From Reticulitermes lucifugus (Eukaryota > Arthropoda > Insecta > Blattodea > Rhinotermitidae): a DNA stretch of 64,000 bases. The stretch spans positions 94,844 through 158,843 of the forward strand of contig JAKCWW010000086.1 of assembly GCA_026260175.1 (NCBI GenBank), given 5' to 3'. Made by a program: the position numbers and the translations under genes. Positions 11,566 to 23,247 of this stretch are shown here, one piece after another (position 1 is the stretch's first letter; each line of letters opens with the position of its first letter). The notes beneath the pieces are model-generated. The model made no database searches. It was not told the DNA's origin and saw only the letters and a program-made list of their open reading frames with translations.

Positions 11566-11881
11566 AACTATAAAAAAACTGGAAGGAAACGGTCGTGCCA
11601 TAAGAAAAGTTCTATCCAGCCATTTGACTGGAGGGACTGGGAAAGATAACGAGAAAGCGTCAGTCAGTATAGCCGATGAGGCGACAGAATTCCAAACCAG
11701 CTAAGTCCCGAACACAAGAGACTTTTTGTAACACGTTGTTACTGTGTAAATCCGTATAATGAGAGAGTAAAACCGACTTATGATACATCTAATAAGATGT
11801 TTATGTACGCTGCGACATGTTTCAGCTTATCAGCCATGCTCACGGATCGCCGCACGTAATATTTCAGGAAGATTGCAACAC
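11566..11881. other. no gene recognised
   Basis: Short interval between a palindromic repeat and SINE1 copy C. Nothing supportable. Confidence 0.5.
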
Positions 11882-12092
11882 TTTTTTTATCCAATGGCTC
11901 GACAGCCCCTTGGGGACCTAGGCCGCCTCATTTTTTCGAGGCTTCACGATCACACTTTTAGACACACCACACTCGGTAGNNNNNNNNNNNNNNNNNNNNN
12001 NNNNNNNNNNNNNNNNNNNNNNNNNNNNNACAATCCCAGCATGCGAGCGGCCGTAGACCCACGCCTTAGACCGCACGGCCACTGGGATCGGC
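11882..12092 (-). repeat. SINE1 copy C, interrupted by an assembly gap
   Basis: The body starts after a T run (A-tail) with the 'ccaatggctcgacagcccctt' type sequence also seen in copy B, and ends with the tRNA-Leu-like head. Fifty Ns (11980-12029) lie at the body/head junction. No target-site duplication is visible. Confidence 0.85.
11980..12029. other. assembly gap (50 N)
   Basis: A run of exactly 50 Ns inside SINE1. The true length is unknown. Confidence 0.99.
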
Positions 12093-12294
12093 TACTAGAC
12101 CGTTACATTGTAAAAGTAAGTAAAAGTTGAAATACAAATACGATTACAGTCAATAAAATGGATGAAGAGTAGTACTTAATAGTTTACATTACTCGTCATT
12201 GTTTTTATTGTTTATTATGACATTTACATTTTATCTTACACTTATTTTTAATACGTAACGGTATTTAAGTCTTCCTACAATACTACTAGGATTC

Positions 12295-12319
12295 CTGAGG
12301 ATGGCTGTTAAGCTGAAAG
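12295..12319 (+). repeat. hammerhead-like motif
   Basis: CTGAGGA, one base, GGCT-gtta-AGCT, then GAAAG. It fits the family described in the findings; flanking sequence shows no other element structure. Confidence 0.4.
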
Positions 12320-13589
12320 ATGTCGGATTTTTAATAGACATCTTATGAAACGCGTACCTTGATTTGTCAAGAGGGTTACTTCTACATCAACCTGCTGCGA
12401 CATATTCTTAGAACACCAAATTAAACAACGCGCTCTACTAATGGCGGTCTAGACTTGAATTCAGAAGATACTTCATATTCACTACCATCGTTCAGACAGT
12501 CTGTGGTCATCGTCAGTTACTCCTGGGAAATATCGGAAAATGGCCAACAAAGCTTTTTTTTCTACGTTCGCCACGTTTGTGTACGTACAAATCCCGAATG
12601 TTGTTAAAAAAACTACATGCTAAAAGCACTTCGCATTAGACTCAAAATTTTTGCTTCCTCACAGCTAAACTTATCCGACTCATGTGGGCCTAAGCCCATT
12701 TATGTACCGTTCTGTACCATGCGACGAATTCACTATTTCTAATAATTATTGCACTGATGGACAAGTTACGAATGACTATTTAGTGTTTCCAACGGTGTCA
12801 TAGGATATTAGTGGAGTAATTCCTTCAGCGCAATGTACGAGTAACGTAGATAGTTTCGATTGCCCCTCTTTCACCAATTGGATCACCGCAAACCACTACA
12901 CACTATACACTTGTAAGGAGACAAAAAAGCGAAATATATTCTTGACATTTCATTTCATTCTGCTATTCTATTATGTTTTGTCCCATTCAGTGTTTCAGAT
13001 GTATATGTATGTGGGTTCTAGATAAATAGTTCGACCCAACAGACAGGAAGTGGTAAGAGGGTGGTGAGAACCTGACGAGGTGCGCCACAGTTGTACTATG
13101 CATTAAAGAGTAGAGTGATCAAGCAAAGAATAAAGATCGGGATACATAGTAGCACGAATAGGAGAAATGAGAAATATACACAAAATATTATACGGAAATA
13201 CCAAATCAATAACATCAAATATAAGTGAGTAGAGACAAAAGTACTGATCTTACATTATTGATTGTGCGTAAGCGGTAAATGAAGAATAAAATTAGTCGGA
13301 AAAGTTTTAGGAAAGAGCTATAGGAGTAGCTAATAATAAACTGATCTTAGAGAAATAAGATACGAAGGTGTAGACTGCATTCAGCTGGTTGAGCATAGGG
13401 CCCATTTGTGGCTTCTTCTGAACTAGATAATAAATCGTCCAGTTCCGGGAAGGCAGGAAATTTCTTGAGGAACTGACAGACCATCATGCTTTCAAGATGG
13501 ACTTCATTTCATGGTGCATTTAAGTAATGATTCTAGATTGTTTCTCTTATGAAGGTCTTCATTACGCAATTTTCTCCAGGATGATGAAG
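12320..13589. other. no gene recognised
   Basis: AT-rich sequence without long frames or splice pairs. Probably old intron or repeat remains. Confidence 0.5.
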
Positions 13590-13970
13590 AAAATTGCAGA
13601 GTTAGAAGCTTCATTATTTACACTCCTCACCAAACGTTACTAGGGTGATAAAATCAAGGTCGATGAGATGGGCGGTGCATGTGGCATGTATGAAACAGAA
13701 GAGAAACGTATACACGATTCTGGCGGAGGGGGGAACCATAAGGATTCACTTGGGAAACCTAGAGGAAGATGGAATGATAATATTAAAGTGGATATTGGGA
13801 GGGATATGATGGGAGGATGTGGCCTGGCTTAGGATAGAGGCAAGCGACAGGTTCTTGTAAGCACGGTAATGGGGCTTCATAAAATGCGGTGAATTTCTTG
13901 ACTAGCCGAGGAACCATTAGATTCTCAAGAAGGATTTTCTCCACGGAGTTAATATTAGTAGTCCTCTAGC
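13590..13970 (+). mobile_element. LINE 3'-terminal fragment, decayed
   Basis: One frame reads SSPNVTRVIKSRSMRWAVHV from about 13628 and a neighbouring one reads GKPRGRWNDNIKVDI. These match a conserved insect LINE tail of the type 'SSPNIIRVIKSRRMRWAGHV' and 'GRPRRRWEDNIKMDL'. The frame shifts between these blocks and stops are present, so it is a pseudogene fragment. The final block (gaatttcttgactagc onward) recurs at 45655 and confirms a shared 3' end. The LINE clade is not certain. No 5' part is present, consistent with ordinary 5' truncation. Confidence 0.8.
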
Positions 13971-15469
13971 CATATGACGTGTCACAAACCCTTCATGCCT
14001 TCAGATATTGTTGGTGAAAGGTATAGTGAGCTTTGATTTTGATTGCACAGAACATTTCACGAATACGAAAATTACAGTCTCAAAAAAATTATTGTATTTA
14101 GACGAAAAGACATTAGAAGAGCAAAGATTATACACCTGGCAAAATACTTGAAAGAATAAGACAGTTCGATTAATTTGGCAGCAGCAGGGTATAAAAGGGA
14201 CAATATTAATAGAAAACTATCCGCAGATCCGTAGAAGTGAAATATGAAGATTCCTACGGAATATCATAAGTAAACCTTACTAAAATGTTAAAGCGTGTAG
14301 TCATCACTATGAACTTACACTCATCCGAATTTTGAGTATGAAAGAAAAGACAATTGAGAAGGAGGTATGTGACAGAAGCGACTGCCATATACGTACTGAA
14401 GACGGTACAAAAGAATAGGAAATAACAGATACTGATGTACATAAGAACAAAATACATGTGAAAATAAATGGCCAGAACACTGGCAGAGATCGCTGAAAAC
14501 TAAATCCTAGGATCAATATAAAGAGCAAGGGTAGAATTTGCAATGTACTTCTGACAAAAATATGAAACGCTTTTAACCCTTGTGACCGGAGTAGGCAAAG
14601 AGCTAACAATTACTACGGTGATATTGGAAAGTCAGTTGGTAAAATCATAAGTTTCTGTTAAAATTAAGGCGCTTGTTTAAATGTAAAAGATTGCCAGATA
14701 CTTTGTAAGGTTTGTCTGTACATAAGTTATACTCTATATGTTACATTAGGCTAGGCACAATCTGCTCTGTAACTATTTCTTTAAAATTAAATCGCGTAAA
14801 GAAATGTAAAGATTGTCCTTAATGGGTGTAAATAGTTCATTAGTGCTTAATGCAAACACAGAGTACTTCAGAAACATATAGTTCTACGTCTGTGATACAC
14901 AGTGATCAAAGTGTCTAAAACTGTTACACTGTCCGTGCCAAACAATCCCATCTATCACGTACATGCTGAATACACTAATAACTGACAGACCGCTACGACA
15001 TATATGATAAAGCCTACTAAATGAACCGCTCGGAATGGAAGCCCATTTCTCTTCACCGTCAGAACGCACATGCCACTCTGTTACCAGAATCCAGCTAATA
15101 CCAGTGGATAGCCCACTTGTTTTCAAAACGGTTCCAACAGTGGCAATTCAACAGCATCACCATATCGTTACAGTTATGGCGCCCCTTCCCATAACATTCG
15201 AAGCTATATGGCTTCTGCAGTTGAAAGAGCGACGTTGCATACCTAACAAGAATTCTGGCTGGCAGATAACAGCGACTTTGAATAACAACTTCGAGTTAAT
15301 AAGGAAATGATGACATAAATGTGTGCACTTTATCATTAACACTGAGTAACAAGCAGCCGTGCTTTGTGTCGTGAAGTTCAAAGCCATGTTTGTTTGTAGT
15401 ATATTTCATGAGGCCAGTAATTCAGACAATACATATAACGTCGAGCGGCAGCATGACAGTGAATAGAGA
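13971..15469. other. no gene recognised
   Basis: Overlapping minus frames at 14254-14609 are hydrophobic and AT-driven, and the pair around 14884-15387 has no motif or splice context. Nothing else supportable. Confidence 0.45.
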
Positions 15470-15645
15470 ATTGGAAAGGATTTGGGAGGAAATGCTCATG
15501 CCCTAATTTAAGGTGCTATTCTGGCATTTGCGTGGAAAAAATTAAGTTAAGGCAACGAAAATCCTGTCAGGTCCGGGATACGAACCGGGCATCTTCCGCG
15601 TAAAAGTCACGAACGTTACTGCTTGACCTTCGGTCCATCAGTAAT
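15470..15645 (-). repeat. tRNA-headed SINE, separate family
   Basis: On the minus strand a B-box-like CCCGGTTCGTATCCCGG near 15575-15591 is preceded by a tRNA-like region. It is followed by a body with 'gcatgagcatttcctccc', which resembles widespread insect SINE bodies. No target-site duplication seen. Confidence 0.6.
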
Positions 15646-15929
15646 AGTGAACCTTCTTTACCCAGCTATGTCCTTTTTTTTCAATCGCTGATGTCTCAAA
15701 CTTCCTTAAATGTTCTTTTAACGCTCATCTATACAACTGAAGCAGCGCCGTTTAATCAGTATATGTCAGAAAGGTAAAATATACAGCTGTTTAATCATTT
15801 AAATGACAAAAAAAGTGAAAGTACTTTTCCATCAAAACTCCCCGACTTCTGCAAGAGCATTGATTTTTTTAAGGTTTCCAGGCTTCGCATGTTTGTCCTT
15901 CTGGTAAGAGCAATATGTAGACGATGATG

Positions 15930-16105
15930 AGTATGGGGCATTGGTATAATGATACTCACAGGTTACAACAGAAGCACTCGGAGAAAACCTGTCCCAGTGC
16001 CACTTTGTCCACCACAAATCTCACATGGACTGACCTGCGATTGGACTCGGGCCTCCGCGGTGAGAAGCCGGCCACCAACTCTCTGAGACATGGTATGGCC
16101 TTTTA
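15930..16105 (-). repeat. SINE3 copy, minus strand
   Basis: Reverse-complement text 'gccggcttctcaccgcgg', then 'gtcagtccatgtgagatttg', then 'acaaagtggcactggga' and 'aggttttctccgagt' matches the SINE3 copy at 53912-54375 block for block. The B box is degraded. The head lies to the right. Confidence 0.8.
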
Positions 16106-17744
16106 AATAAGAAATTGACTTGAATGATGCTTAAAGACTCGGTTCTCGCCGCGCAGTAAATACTCCGCGTCGGTTATAAAAACAAGTCAGTTAATACTCT
16201 GTAGGAAGTAAACGATTTTTTTTTCTGAGGATTACACAAACACATAAATACAGTCTGTGCGCAGAACATAGAATTTTTAGTGTCAAACCTGGTGGTGCAC
16301 AAAGTAACATCTAGGCTTCAGGTGTTTAGGAAGGAGGTTCCTTGTTCGTATCTCGGCCATCTTGACACAGATCTTTCGTGACTTTTCTTCTGTCCTCTGG
16401 GATAGCATTTTAAGAAAGGTCATTATCTCTTTCATAAGCATGTTTCACAATTTATCTTTCATAACGATCCTACCACTGCATGTTGTAGCTGAAAAAGCTT
16501 TCTTCAGTAACCAAATAATAAACCAGTTTTCATATAATCATCAGTTTCCCCTTCTGTTGCGGCCGTAAGAAAATTCATGTACGAGTTTCAAGAGGATATC
16601 GAGATGACACACAAGATAATTTAAAGTGGATTATATGAAAATAAATTGCGTTGTGTATTGGAGTCAGCTGGCTGATGTATTATAATGGTGAAATTTTACG
16701 TTTAAAGTGTCTAAACTGCGAGACGGGTTACCCGAAATTTGCCACTCATTGACTCGCAAATTGGATTGCTGAATAGGATAAATGAATCCAATTTAAGGAT
16801 AAACTTCATTTCCCGGTATGCCTGTATAAATTCGCGACGACATTACACATTTGCTCGGCATTTAGTTTTAATGGTCACTCATGACGGCGCCATCTATGCC
16901 AAACTGTTACAACTGTAAATCACGTTGCTAATTTCATGGGGAATTTGGGAGTGTCGTACCACAAAATTAGGTAAGTCGTGAAATTTCAGAGGCACATTAA
17001 CTTCAAATTATATTTAATATTATTACCCCAGTTGTATGATTAACTATTAAGCCCGCATTCTTTTGGAAGGTGGTTTAGCATATTACTTCCATAGGGATTT
17101 TGTTAGAATATCAAAAAGCGTTCCAACAAGTTTTACAATTTAAGCGAAATAAAAACTGGCGTTTGTTTCCGACTGTGTCGCAGAGGCCGCGTGCTAGATA
17201 TTTCGTATGGAAGAGAATCCAGCTGCTCTTTACAGCACAGTAATATAGTTTCAGATATGATGCACATTTTCACAAAGGGAGTCACCCGAATAAACTGGAA
17301 TACAGATCACATCCTGTTGAAAAATTTGTACTACATGCAAAAAGAATATATCCAGTGAAACAGGAGAAATAAAGGAGATAAAAGTTATAGCACTTTTCCA
17401 GCGGTAGTTTACATACGTTAAAGCATGAAAGAGAAAACTACATTTCAGAGAACGGGGCAGAATGTAAAATTGCCCTTTGTCTGTGAGCCACGTAAATAAT
17501 ATCATTCCTTTTTGGTCGTTTTATTAGAAGTAAGCTGGATCAACATCAAATAATAATTTATGACTTTCTGCAGGGACATCGCAATTGCTTTTGTAGAAAA
17601 GACTGAAGAATTTTTAAAAGTCATTATTCTTAAATCGACAGATTTAATATAAGTCAAATGTTTGTAGGATTACAATTACAGTAACAACTAAAGTCACAAA
17701 GCACCCGTTGAACCTGCAGTCCCGATGCAAAAGAGTTTGTAGTC
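16106..17744. other. no gene recognised
   Basis: A fair GTAAGT donor occurs near 16972 (aaattag|gtaagt) but no open segment with an acceptor precedes it. Short frames only. Confidence 0.45.
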
Positions 17745-17898
17745 AGGTTGAATACTGAAGATAACCGTCTTCTGGAATGTGTCGATGAAAAGTCTGCCGA
17801 CGCTTAAAACGTCGGGACACTTCTACCAGAATAGACAGCGCCACATGTCAGAAAACGACAATCTTCTTAGTCCTCGCTGTGAGAACCTCCAACCTAAC
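17745..17898 (+). repeat. palindromic retroposon family, copy 3
   Basis: The left arm (gaagataaccgtcttctgga-atgtg) and right arm (cacatgtcagaaaacgacaa-tcttc) are diverged complements around a loop containing 'acgtcggg'. The end 'gctgtgagaacctccaac' corresponds to the family's gaaacctcaaatc terminus. Confidence 0.65.
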
Positions 17899-18104
17899 GA
17901 GTGTAATTATTATTATCATCACAACTTTTGTAACAACATAATTATACCAGTATTATGTTAGATAATGTCAATTGTGTGAGATAGTTTCGTGCATGCGACG
18001 CTTCTGGAATTGACTCAAATTTCCGCCTTTAAATGACTGGTTGTTATTAAATCGAAAGATTTTAATTTTTTCAGATTATGGGCAAGATTTCTGACCAGTA
18101 ACGT

Positions 18105-18325
18105 AGTGTAGTGCGTATAGCCACTAGGCTACGGGCTGGACGGTCCGGGTTTCGAATCCTGCAGGAGCAAGACATTTCTCCCTTTTCCAAAATTTCCAGA
18201 CCAGCTCTAGGACCCACCAGCCTCCTGTTCAATGGGTACCGAGGTTTTTTCCCGGGATTAAAGCGGCCGGAGCGTGATGTTGATCACTCACCTCCATCTA
18301 TTAAGATTAAGATTAAGAATGAGCT
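18105..18325 (+). repeat. SINE4 copy with tRNA-like head and (ATTAAG)n tail
   Basis: The head 'gcgtatagccactaggctac' with B box CCGGGTTTCGAATCC is followed by a body block 'ccagaccagc' through 'ttcccgggattaaagcggcc' that recurs in reverse at 40561-40728. It ends in a hexamer tail ATTAAG repeated about three times. Internal pol III promoter, conserved body and simple tail together define a SINE. Confidence 0.85.
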
Positions 18326-18513
18326 GAGCTATAACTCTGCTCCCCATATATGCTCTCATGCGTGGACACGGGCAAACTCACTTGCTTTAGTTCTGATCAG
18401 TGGTGGTCAATTGCTATTCGTAGTAACTAGTCTAGTATTCAGAGGTTCCGTAATCGACAAGAATCGTCACCATTAATCTTCAAATGTAATCTAAAAACCT
18501 GCCAGTATAATAA

Positions 18514-18528
18514 CTACCCGACATCTGA
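18514..18528. repeat. left direct repeat of the palindromic element
   Basis: ctacccgacatctga, matched at 14 of 15 positions by 18760-18774 just after the element. Confidence 0.8.
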
Positions 18529-18759
18529 GATCTGCGCTCTTCTGGGATATTACGCGGCGCCGTGTGGTAATTGTTTACCGACGTTTCGGGACAACGTATC
18601 GGACTTGTCTTCACGGGTCAAGAATCGGACTCTTGACACGTGAAGACGGGACCGACACGTTGTCCCGAAACTTCGGTAAACAATTACCACACGGCGCCGC
18701 GTAATATCCCAGAAGAGCGCAGATCTCATCAGCATCGCGGCGGAAGCCTCAAATCAAGG
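18529..18759 (+). mobile_element. palindromic retroposon, most complete copy
   Basis: Almost the whole unit is one palindrome. About 72-base arms (18526-18597 and 18657-18728) match with one or two differences, and the remaining loop side is also self-complementary with mismatches. A short non-palindromic tail, 'gcggcggaagcctcaaatc', follows. Direct repeats of 15 bp flank it. Other copies share the tail but start at different points inside the palindrome. A common 3' end, variable 5' ends and a 15-bp duplication point to target-primed reverse transcription rather than a cut-and-paste MITE. It has no coding capacity. The RNA would fold into a long hairpin. Confidence 0.85.
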
Positions 18760-19122
18760 CTACCTGACATCTGAAGATAAGCGTATAAATAAATTCCGAA
18801 ACGCTCTTTAGCCTGCAGATATATCAGGCAGCAATAATGTCCCACTGCGGTATAATACATCAGTATCGCCCGACATAGGCCAGTGGTTGTTTAGCCTATG
18901 AGAGCGATGTAGTCCTGTCTTGATGAACAGATCGGTGACGTCACGTAGCAACAGGTTCATTTCGATGAGCCGTTACGCTTCTCGCCACAAAACGACTCGA
19001 CTTTGTCGGAATACAGCATAATATTTTTGCGGACTACTTAACGTTGAAACCAACAGCTTTCACTGCTTACATAGGCAGTCTCAATACGGTTGCCAATGAA
19101 ACTCAGGTTTAGGTCGCTCATG

Positions 19123-19353
19123 GGCGGATATGCGGTGGCGCAGTTGGTCGGGAAGTCGCGCGTTCGGTTCCCAGAAGAGGGCAGAGCTCTTTCAATAACT
19201 CAACCTTCCAGCCGCATTAAGGTCCTGGAGTCGACTCAGCCTCTAACAGGAGTACCAGAGATGTATCCTGTGGGTAAAGGCGGCCGATGCTTAGGGCTAG
19301 ACATTCTGGGCGCCTCAACTTCCTGGAGTCCTAAGAGCCTGTCCAGGGAAAGC
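19123..19353 (+). repeat. SINE2 with perfect 15-bp target-site duplication
   Basis: A 231-bp insertion bounded by tttaggtcgctcatg at 19108-19122 and 19354-19368. The 5' end is tRNA-like: an A-box form GGTGGCGCAGTTGGTCGGG and a B-box form GTTCGGTTCCC close behind it, so the tRNA region is internally shortened. It has no long A-tail. The perfect duplication implies a relatively young insertion. The 150-codon frame covering it is therefore not a gene. Confidence 0.92.
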
Positions 19354-19368
19354 TTTAGGTCGCTCATG

Positions 19369-19964
19369 TTGGATAATGCAAACAGCCACTTCCTCCAGTG
19401 GCTCTCCAGTGAATTTAACAAAAATATTTCAGTAACCCACCAAAGCACAGTGGTAAACAGCTGTACCATCTGCTTTAACAATAAAAACTCTGAATTTTTC
19501 CAGCAGAGTGTATTTATGGGTTTCGTATTTTTCTCAGAATAGAGCGATTCTTTTCCTAAACAGCATTAATAGACTGGTCTCTAAACGAAAGAATATGACC
19601 TCTGTGAGATAAAACCATTTTTAAACATTATTTTGAAGAACTTCATGATTCAAAGAGTTGAAAGCATAATTATATTTACAAGTCGTAGGAAAAGGAACTC
19701 TGGATTTTGCTATAACAGGTCTTCTTGTTATTATTGTTGAAAATTAAAAAAAAACAATCATAAAATCCAACAGGCTCGTAAATCCATAGAAGAGAGCCTG
19801 AAATAACTAAAAACAATTTTGGAAATACATAAACAATTATACACAAACTCTAAATAGCCCTGAATAGCTTAAGGCTGAAGTTAGCTGCGTAACCAATTCA
19901 GACGGAACTATCGACGTCTTTTAAACACACGAGTATTCGTAACGATACCTGGTCAACCGCCTCA
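19369..19964. other. no gene recognised
   Basis: AT-rich sequence with short frames only. Confidence 0.5.
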
Positions 19965-20162
19965 CACTGACGATGCACTGTACCGAAACATTATTTACAG
20001 GATCCACAACTGACACTGATTTCCGCATTGCCACAAGACCTTTCAAAAACAAATATGTCGTTATACAAATCTTATTCAGACCAATGTACACAACTATATT
20101 ACCTCCATTTAAACTGTGCAGAAAACTGACAGTGTACATTTGTCTGAATAAGATTTGTATAA
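19965..20162 (+). repeat. hammerhead-like motif followed by a 30-bp inverted repeat
   Basis: CTGACGA (19967) and GAAAC (19984) are spaced as in the other motif copies, although the stem is weak. Downstream, 20061-20090 and 20133-20162 are complementary at 29 of 30 positions across a 42-base loop. The two may belong to one element. No transposase is present. Confidence 0.55.
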
Positions 20163-20560
20163 TCAAAAATGTACGGTACAAGTAACATAAAATATGTCGT
20201 TATCATTTGTCTTCTTCTAAAGGACTGCTCTGATAGTGTTATGTCTGTCCTTAAGTTTATATTCCATCCTATCTTGAACGATAAAGGACCTGACTGACGG
20301 AGGCAAGCACCAGTTGTCTCGGTTTTCCAAAATGCAATATTAATTATAGCAGGCCTGCTGCTAATATGAGTAAATTTTATCGAAGTATGTGGACACTGAA
20401 ATGCAGGAGGCTGCGATGGACTGGGAATGTGGCTGGGATGGGAAACCATGGAATACTGGTGACCTCGGCTATGCACGGTGGGGAGGATTATAAAATTTAT
20501 ACCGCCTCACTAATTTTGAACAAAAGAAATACTAAGTGCAGTTAAGCAAGAAACAATTTC

Positions 20561-20612
20561 ACGCGCGCGCGCACACGCACGCACACACGCACATACACTC
20601 ACACACACACAA
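20561..20612. repeat. (CG)/(CA) microsatellite
   Basis: CG-rich dinucleotides pass into CA dinucleotides. Confidence 0.95.
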
Positions 20613-21589
20613 GGATTTAACCTAATGAGAGAACTGTGTTACATGATGTACGTATCGATCTACTAGTACTGGTCTTGAAAAGGAGGCAGAAACACCCTAG
20701 AAACAGAAATACGTACAGTCACAGCACTTCAAGCGCGATAGGATGAGGTAGCGGTCACGGAAAATAAGGAATGTAAAACTAAAAACATACAGAAGTAGAA
20801 TAAAACTAGAAGCAGATAGACAGGACAGCAGACAGATATGGAATGGTGAAGTCAGACGCATTAATTTCACTTTTCTTTTTCAAAACTTGGCGGTTTTGGA
20901 TTAAGTTGGTTATTCCATACATGTTTGTTCACTTCACATTTGTAAATCAGAATTCATAATTTACATAATGGTGTACATAATAATTTGCATAATGGTATAA
21001 ATCAATGCTTACTGTGCGTTTTGAAAGTGCAGGCAATCAAAACAATCTCGTACCATACTACTGTCATATTAGCAATCTTTCCTGTTTTGCTCGACATCTT
21101 GTACTGTCCATGCCTCTGGCCGTGGTCAAGAAAAATCTGAAAGATCACCAACTACATACTGCGGATCCGAAAGTTTAGGCGAATTAGTTCAATTACAATA
21201 ACTTTTCAGAACAAACATATGTACACGGTACATAGTCAGTATTTCTTTTAACATTCTGAGCGCATGAGTTTAGATGCCTGTGCAATCCAAAAGCTAGACA
21301 AGCTCACATAATCTAGAACTGTTAGCCCTGTGAAGAATGAAGTTCATTTTAATGTTTACAAACTCAGTTCCTAGCTCACAGAAAACACACTGGATTAATA
21401 ATACAAAGACAAATTGCATACTGCTGTCTAAGGAAATAACGAATGATTGTGACAATCTTACGCAGCCACAAATGATACTGATATTACGCAATTCATGAAC
21501 GTCGAAGTAGGTGACATGTAGATACCGCTGTGCTTTAAAGAGAACAGCACTCAAAAATAAAGTTGTTCACATTCAGGTCGCCTAAAAGA
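20613..21589. other. no gene recognised
   Basis: AT-rich; no repeat boundary or exon signal that I can support. Confidence 0.5.
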
Positions 21590-21757
21590 AGTGATGCCCG
21601 ACGTTTCGAAGGAACGTACCCCCTTTCACCTTCAAAGATTGAAGAGTCCGAGAAGAAAGTCGAGAATCAATAGCCTTGCTACTCAACGTAACAAAGAAAA
21701 CTTTAAGCCTCAACATCAACGCCGTGGAAACCTCAAATCTCGCAATTCAGCGTTATT
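21590..21757 (+). repeat. palindromic retroposon family, copy 5
   Basis: Begins within the 'gacgtttcgaaggaacgtac' block and ends with 'gccgtggaaacctcaaatct', the family terminus. The arms are eroded; identified mainly by the two end blocks. Confidence 0.6.
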
Positions 21758-22184
21758 TCCTCTTTTGTTATCATGAAGACATTTTATGTGAAAGCTTCGA
21801 ACCTTTCTTGAAAAACCATTTTAAAAACTGGTATGTAGTCGTATTCCTGTGTTGTGCAGTACGGAGTGAAAGGTAAAATCAAGTACGAGAACTTTTATTT
21901 CGAAGAAAACGATATTTAAAATTTTTTAAATTTCTGGTTCGCTTAGGTGACGGCGCTTGCTTTCAAACGGTGGTGAGTTTACGTATGTGCAGGCCTATAG
22001 CGAAATGAGCTGTCACCCATGTACATGAACTCTGCGTTAGAATTCGCTCAGTGTGTTGCTGGAATCATAGATATGCACGTAGGAGGGTTGGTGGGAAAGG
22101 CATTTCAATGACTCGCCAGAAACATTCGTTAAATATTAACAAAATGGCGTTTTACTTGAATGAGTCATCACTGCCATGTGTGAA
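21758..22184. other. no gene recognised
   Basis: A possible 26-base segment at about 21946-21971 lies between a fair acceptor and GTGAGT, but is too short to defend. 22175-22184 is the left target-site duplication of the next SINE. Confidence 0.45.
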
Positions 22185-22452
22185 TTTTTTTTTAGTCGTC
22201 CTCTTCTACCTACTCCGGTTTTCCCGTTTCAATGTCGAGGTTTGTAATTTCTTTTGATCACACTCAGAGANACANCACAGTCGGTANGACTCCNCTGGAC
22301 GAGGGATCGGCTCGNCGCAGAGGCCTCTAACCTGACAACACACAACACTCACAAGAGACAAACATCCATGACCCCGGTGGGATTCGAACCCACGATCCTA
22401 GCAAGCGAGCGGCCGAAGACCCATGCCTTAGACCGCACGGCCACTGGATCGG
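22185..22452 (-). repeat. SINE1 copy D, divergent 3' tail, ambiguous bases
   Basis: The tRNA-Leu-like head lies at 22375-22452 and the A-tail (nine Ts) at 22185-22193. The duplication catgtgtgaa flanks it at 22175-22184 and 22453-22462. Unlike copies B and C, about 60 bases between the tail and 'gatcacactcag' are unrelated to the usual SINE1 3' body. Five isolated Ns (22271, 22275, 22287, 22294, 22315) show unresolved bases. Confidence 0.85.
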
Positions 22453-22462
22453 CATGTGTGAA

Positions 22463-23247
22463 ATTTACGAAACTTAATAAAACAATTTCTTCGCTGGGAG
22501 TTTATAAGACAATTTTTTTTTGAGTTTATATAATCCGAGTATTAGAAGCGAGTCATTGCGACGACATTTAATTCAGTTCAGAATTTAAATTCGAAACACA
22601 ACGATGCAGCCTTCTGGAAACGCTTGTGTAAAGGTACTCATCACAGGGCAGGCAAACTTACAAAACAGTCTCTTCTCCCTAAAACTCATTGACAGGTTCA
22701 GGCATGCGATGCGACAACCTCACTGAATAGCAAATGCAAAGCGTATCCCAATATTACGTAATAGAACTACACTCTGAATAAAGAGACAGCCGATGTTATC
22801 CGAAGGGCATGTCCTGTCCTTGGGTTGCGGATTGCTTGGGCGGTCTGAAAATGTGCAGAGGAGGCACATCAGTAAATATATTGACTGTAATGAATACCGA
22901 CAAGGAATGGTCCTACAGCCTTAGGGTTTTAAAGTACATATAATAAGGCTCTACCGTAAAATGAAGCTCCGCTTTAGCGAAATATAAAAAGAAAACATGT
23001 TCCGGAACGAATAGAGAATTCTGAAGCAAAAAAGTCTTAAAAATTGACAAGACACTTACTGAAATACAAAAGTTGTATTAATGTGTGTATGTGAATTCGC
23101 AATCCATGATGTCCAAGTTATATCAAAATTAAGCTTCATCAACAAAATTTAAAAGAATGCTAAATAGCCAAGTTCATGACTGTTCTAATTAGTACATCTC
23201 GTTGTGCAAATATTCAAATCGTTAATTAGTAAAGGATCTCTCTCAGT
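22463..23247. other. no gene recognised
   Basis: AT-rich sequence without supportable frames, repeats or splice pairs. Confidence 0.5.

Noticed and set aside
19090-19542. 150-codon plus frame
   Set aside because: Half of it is the SINE2 insertion between perfect target duplications.
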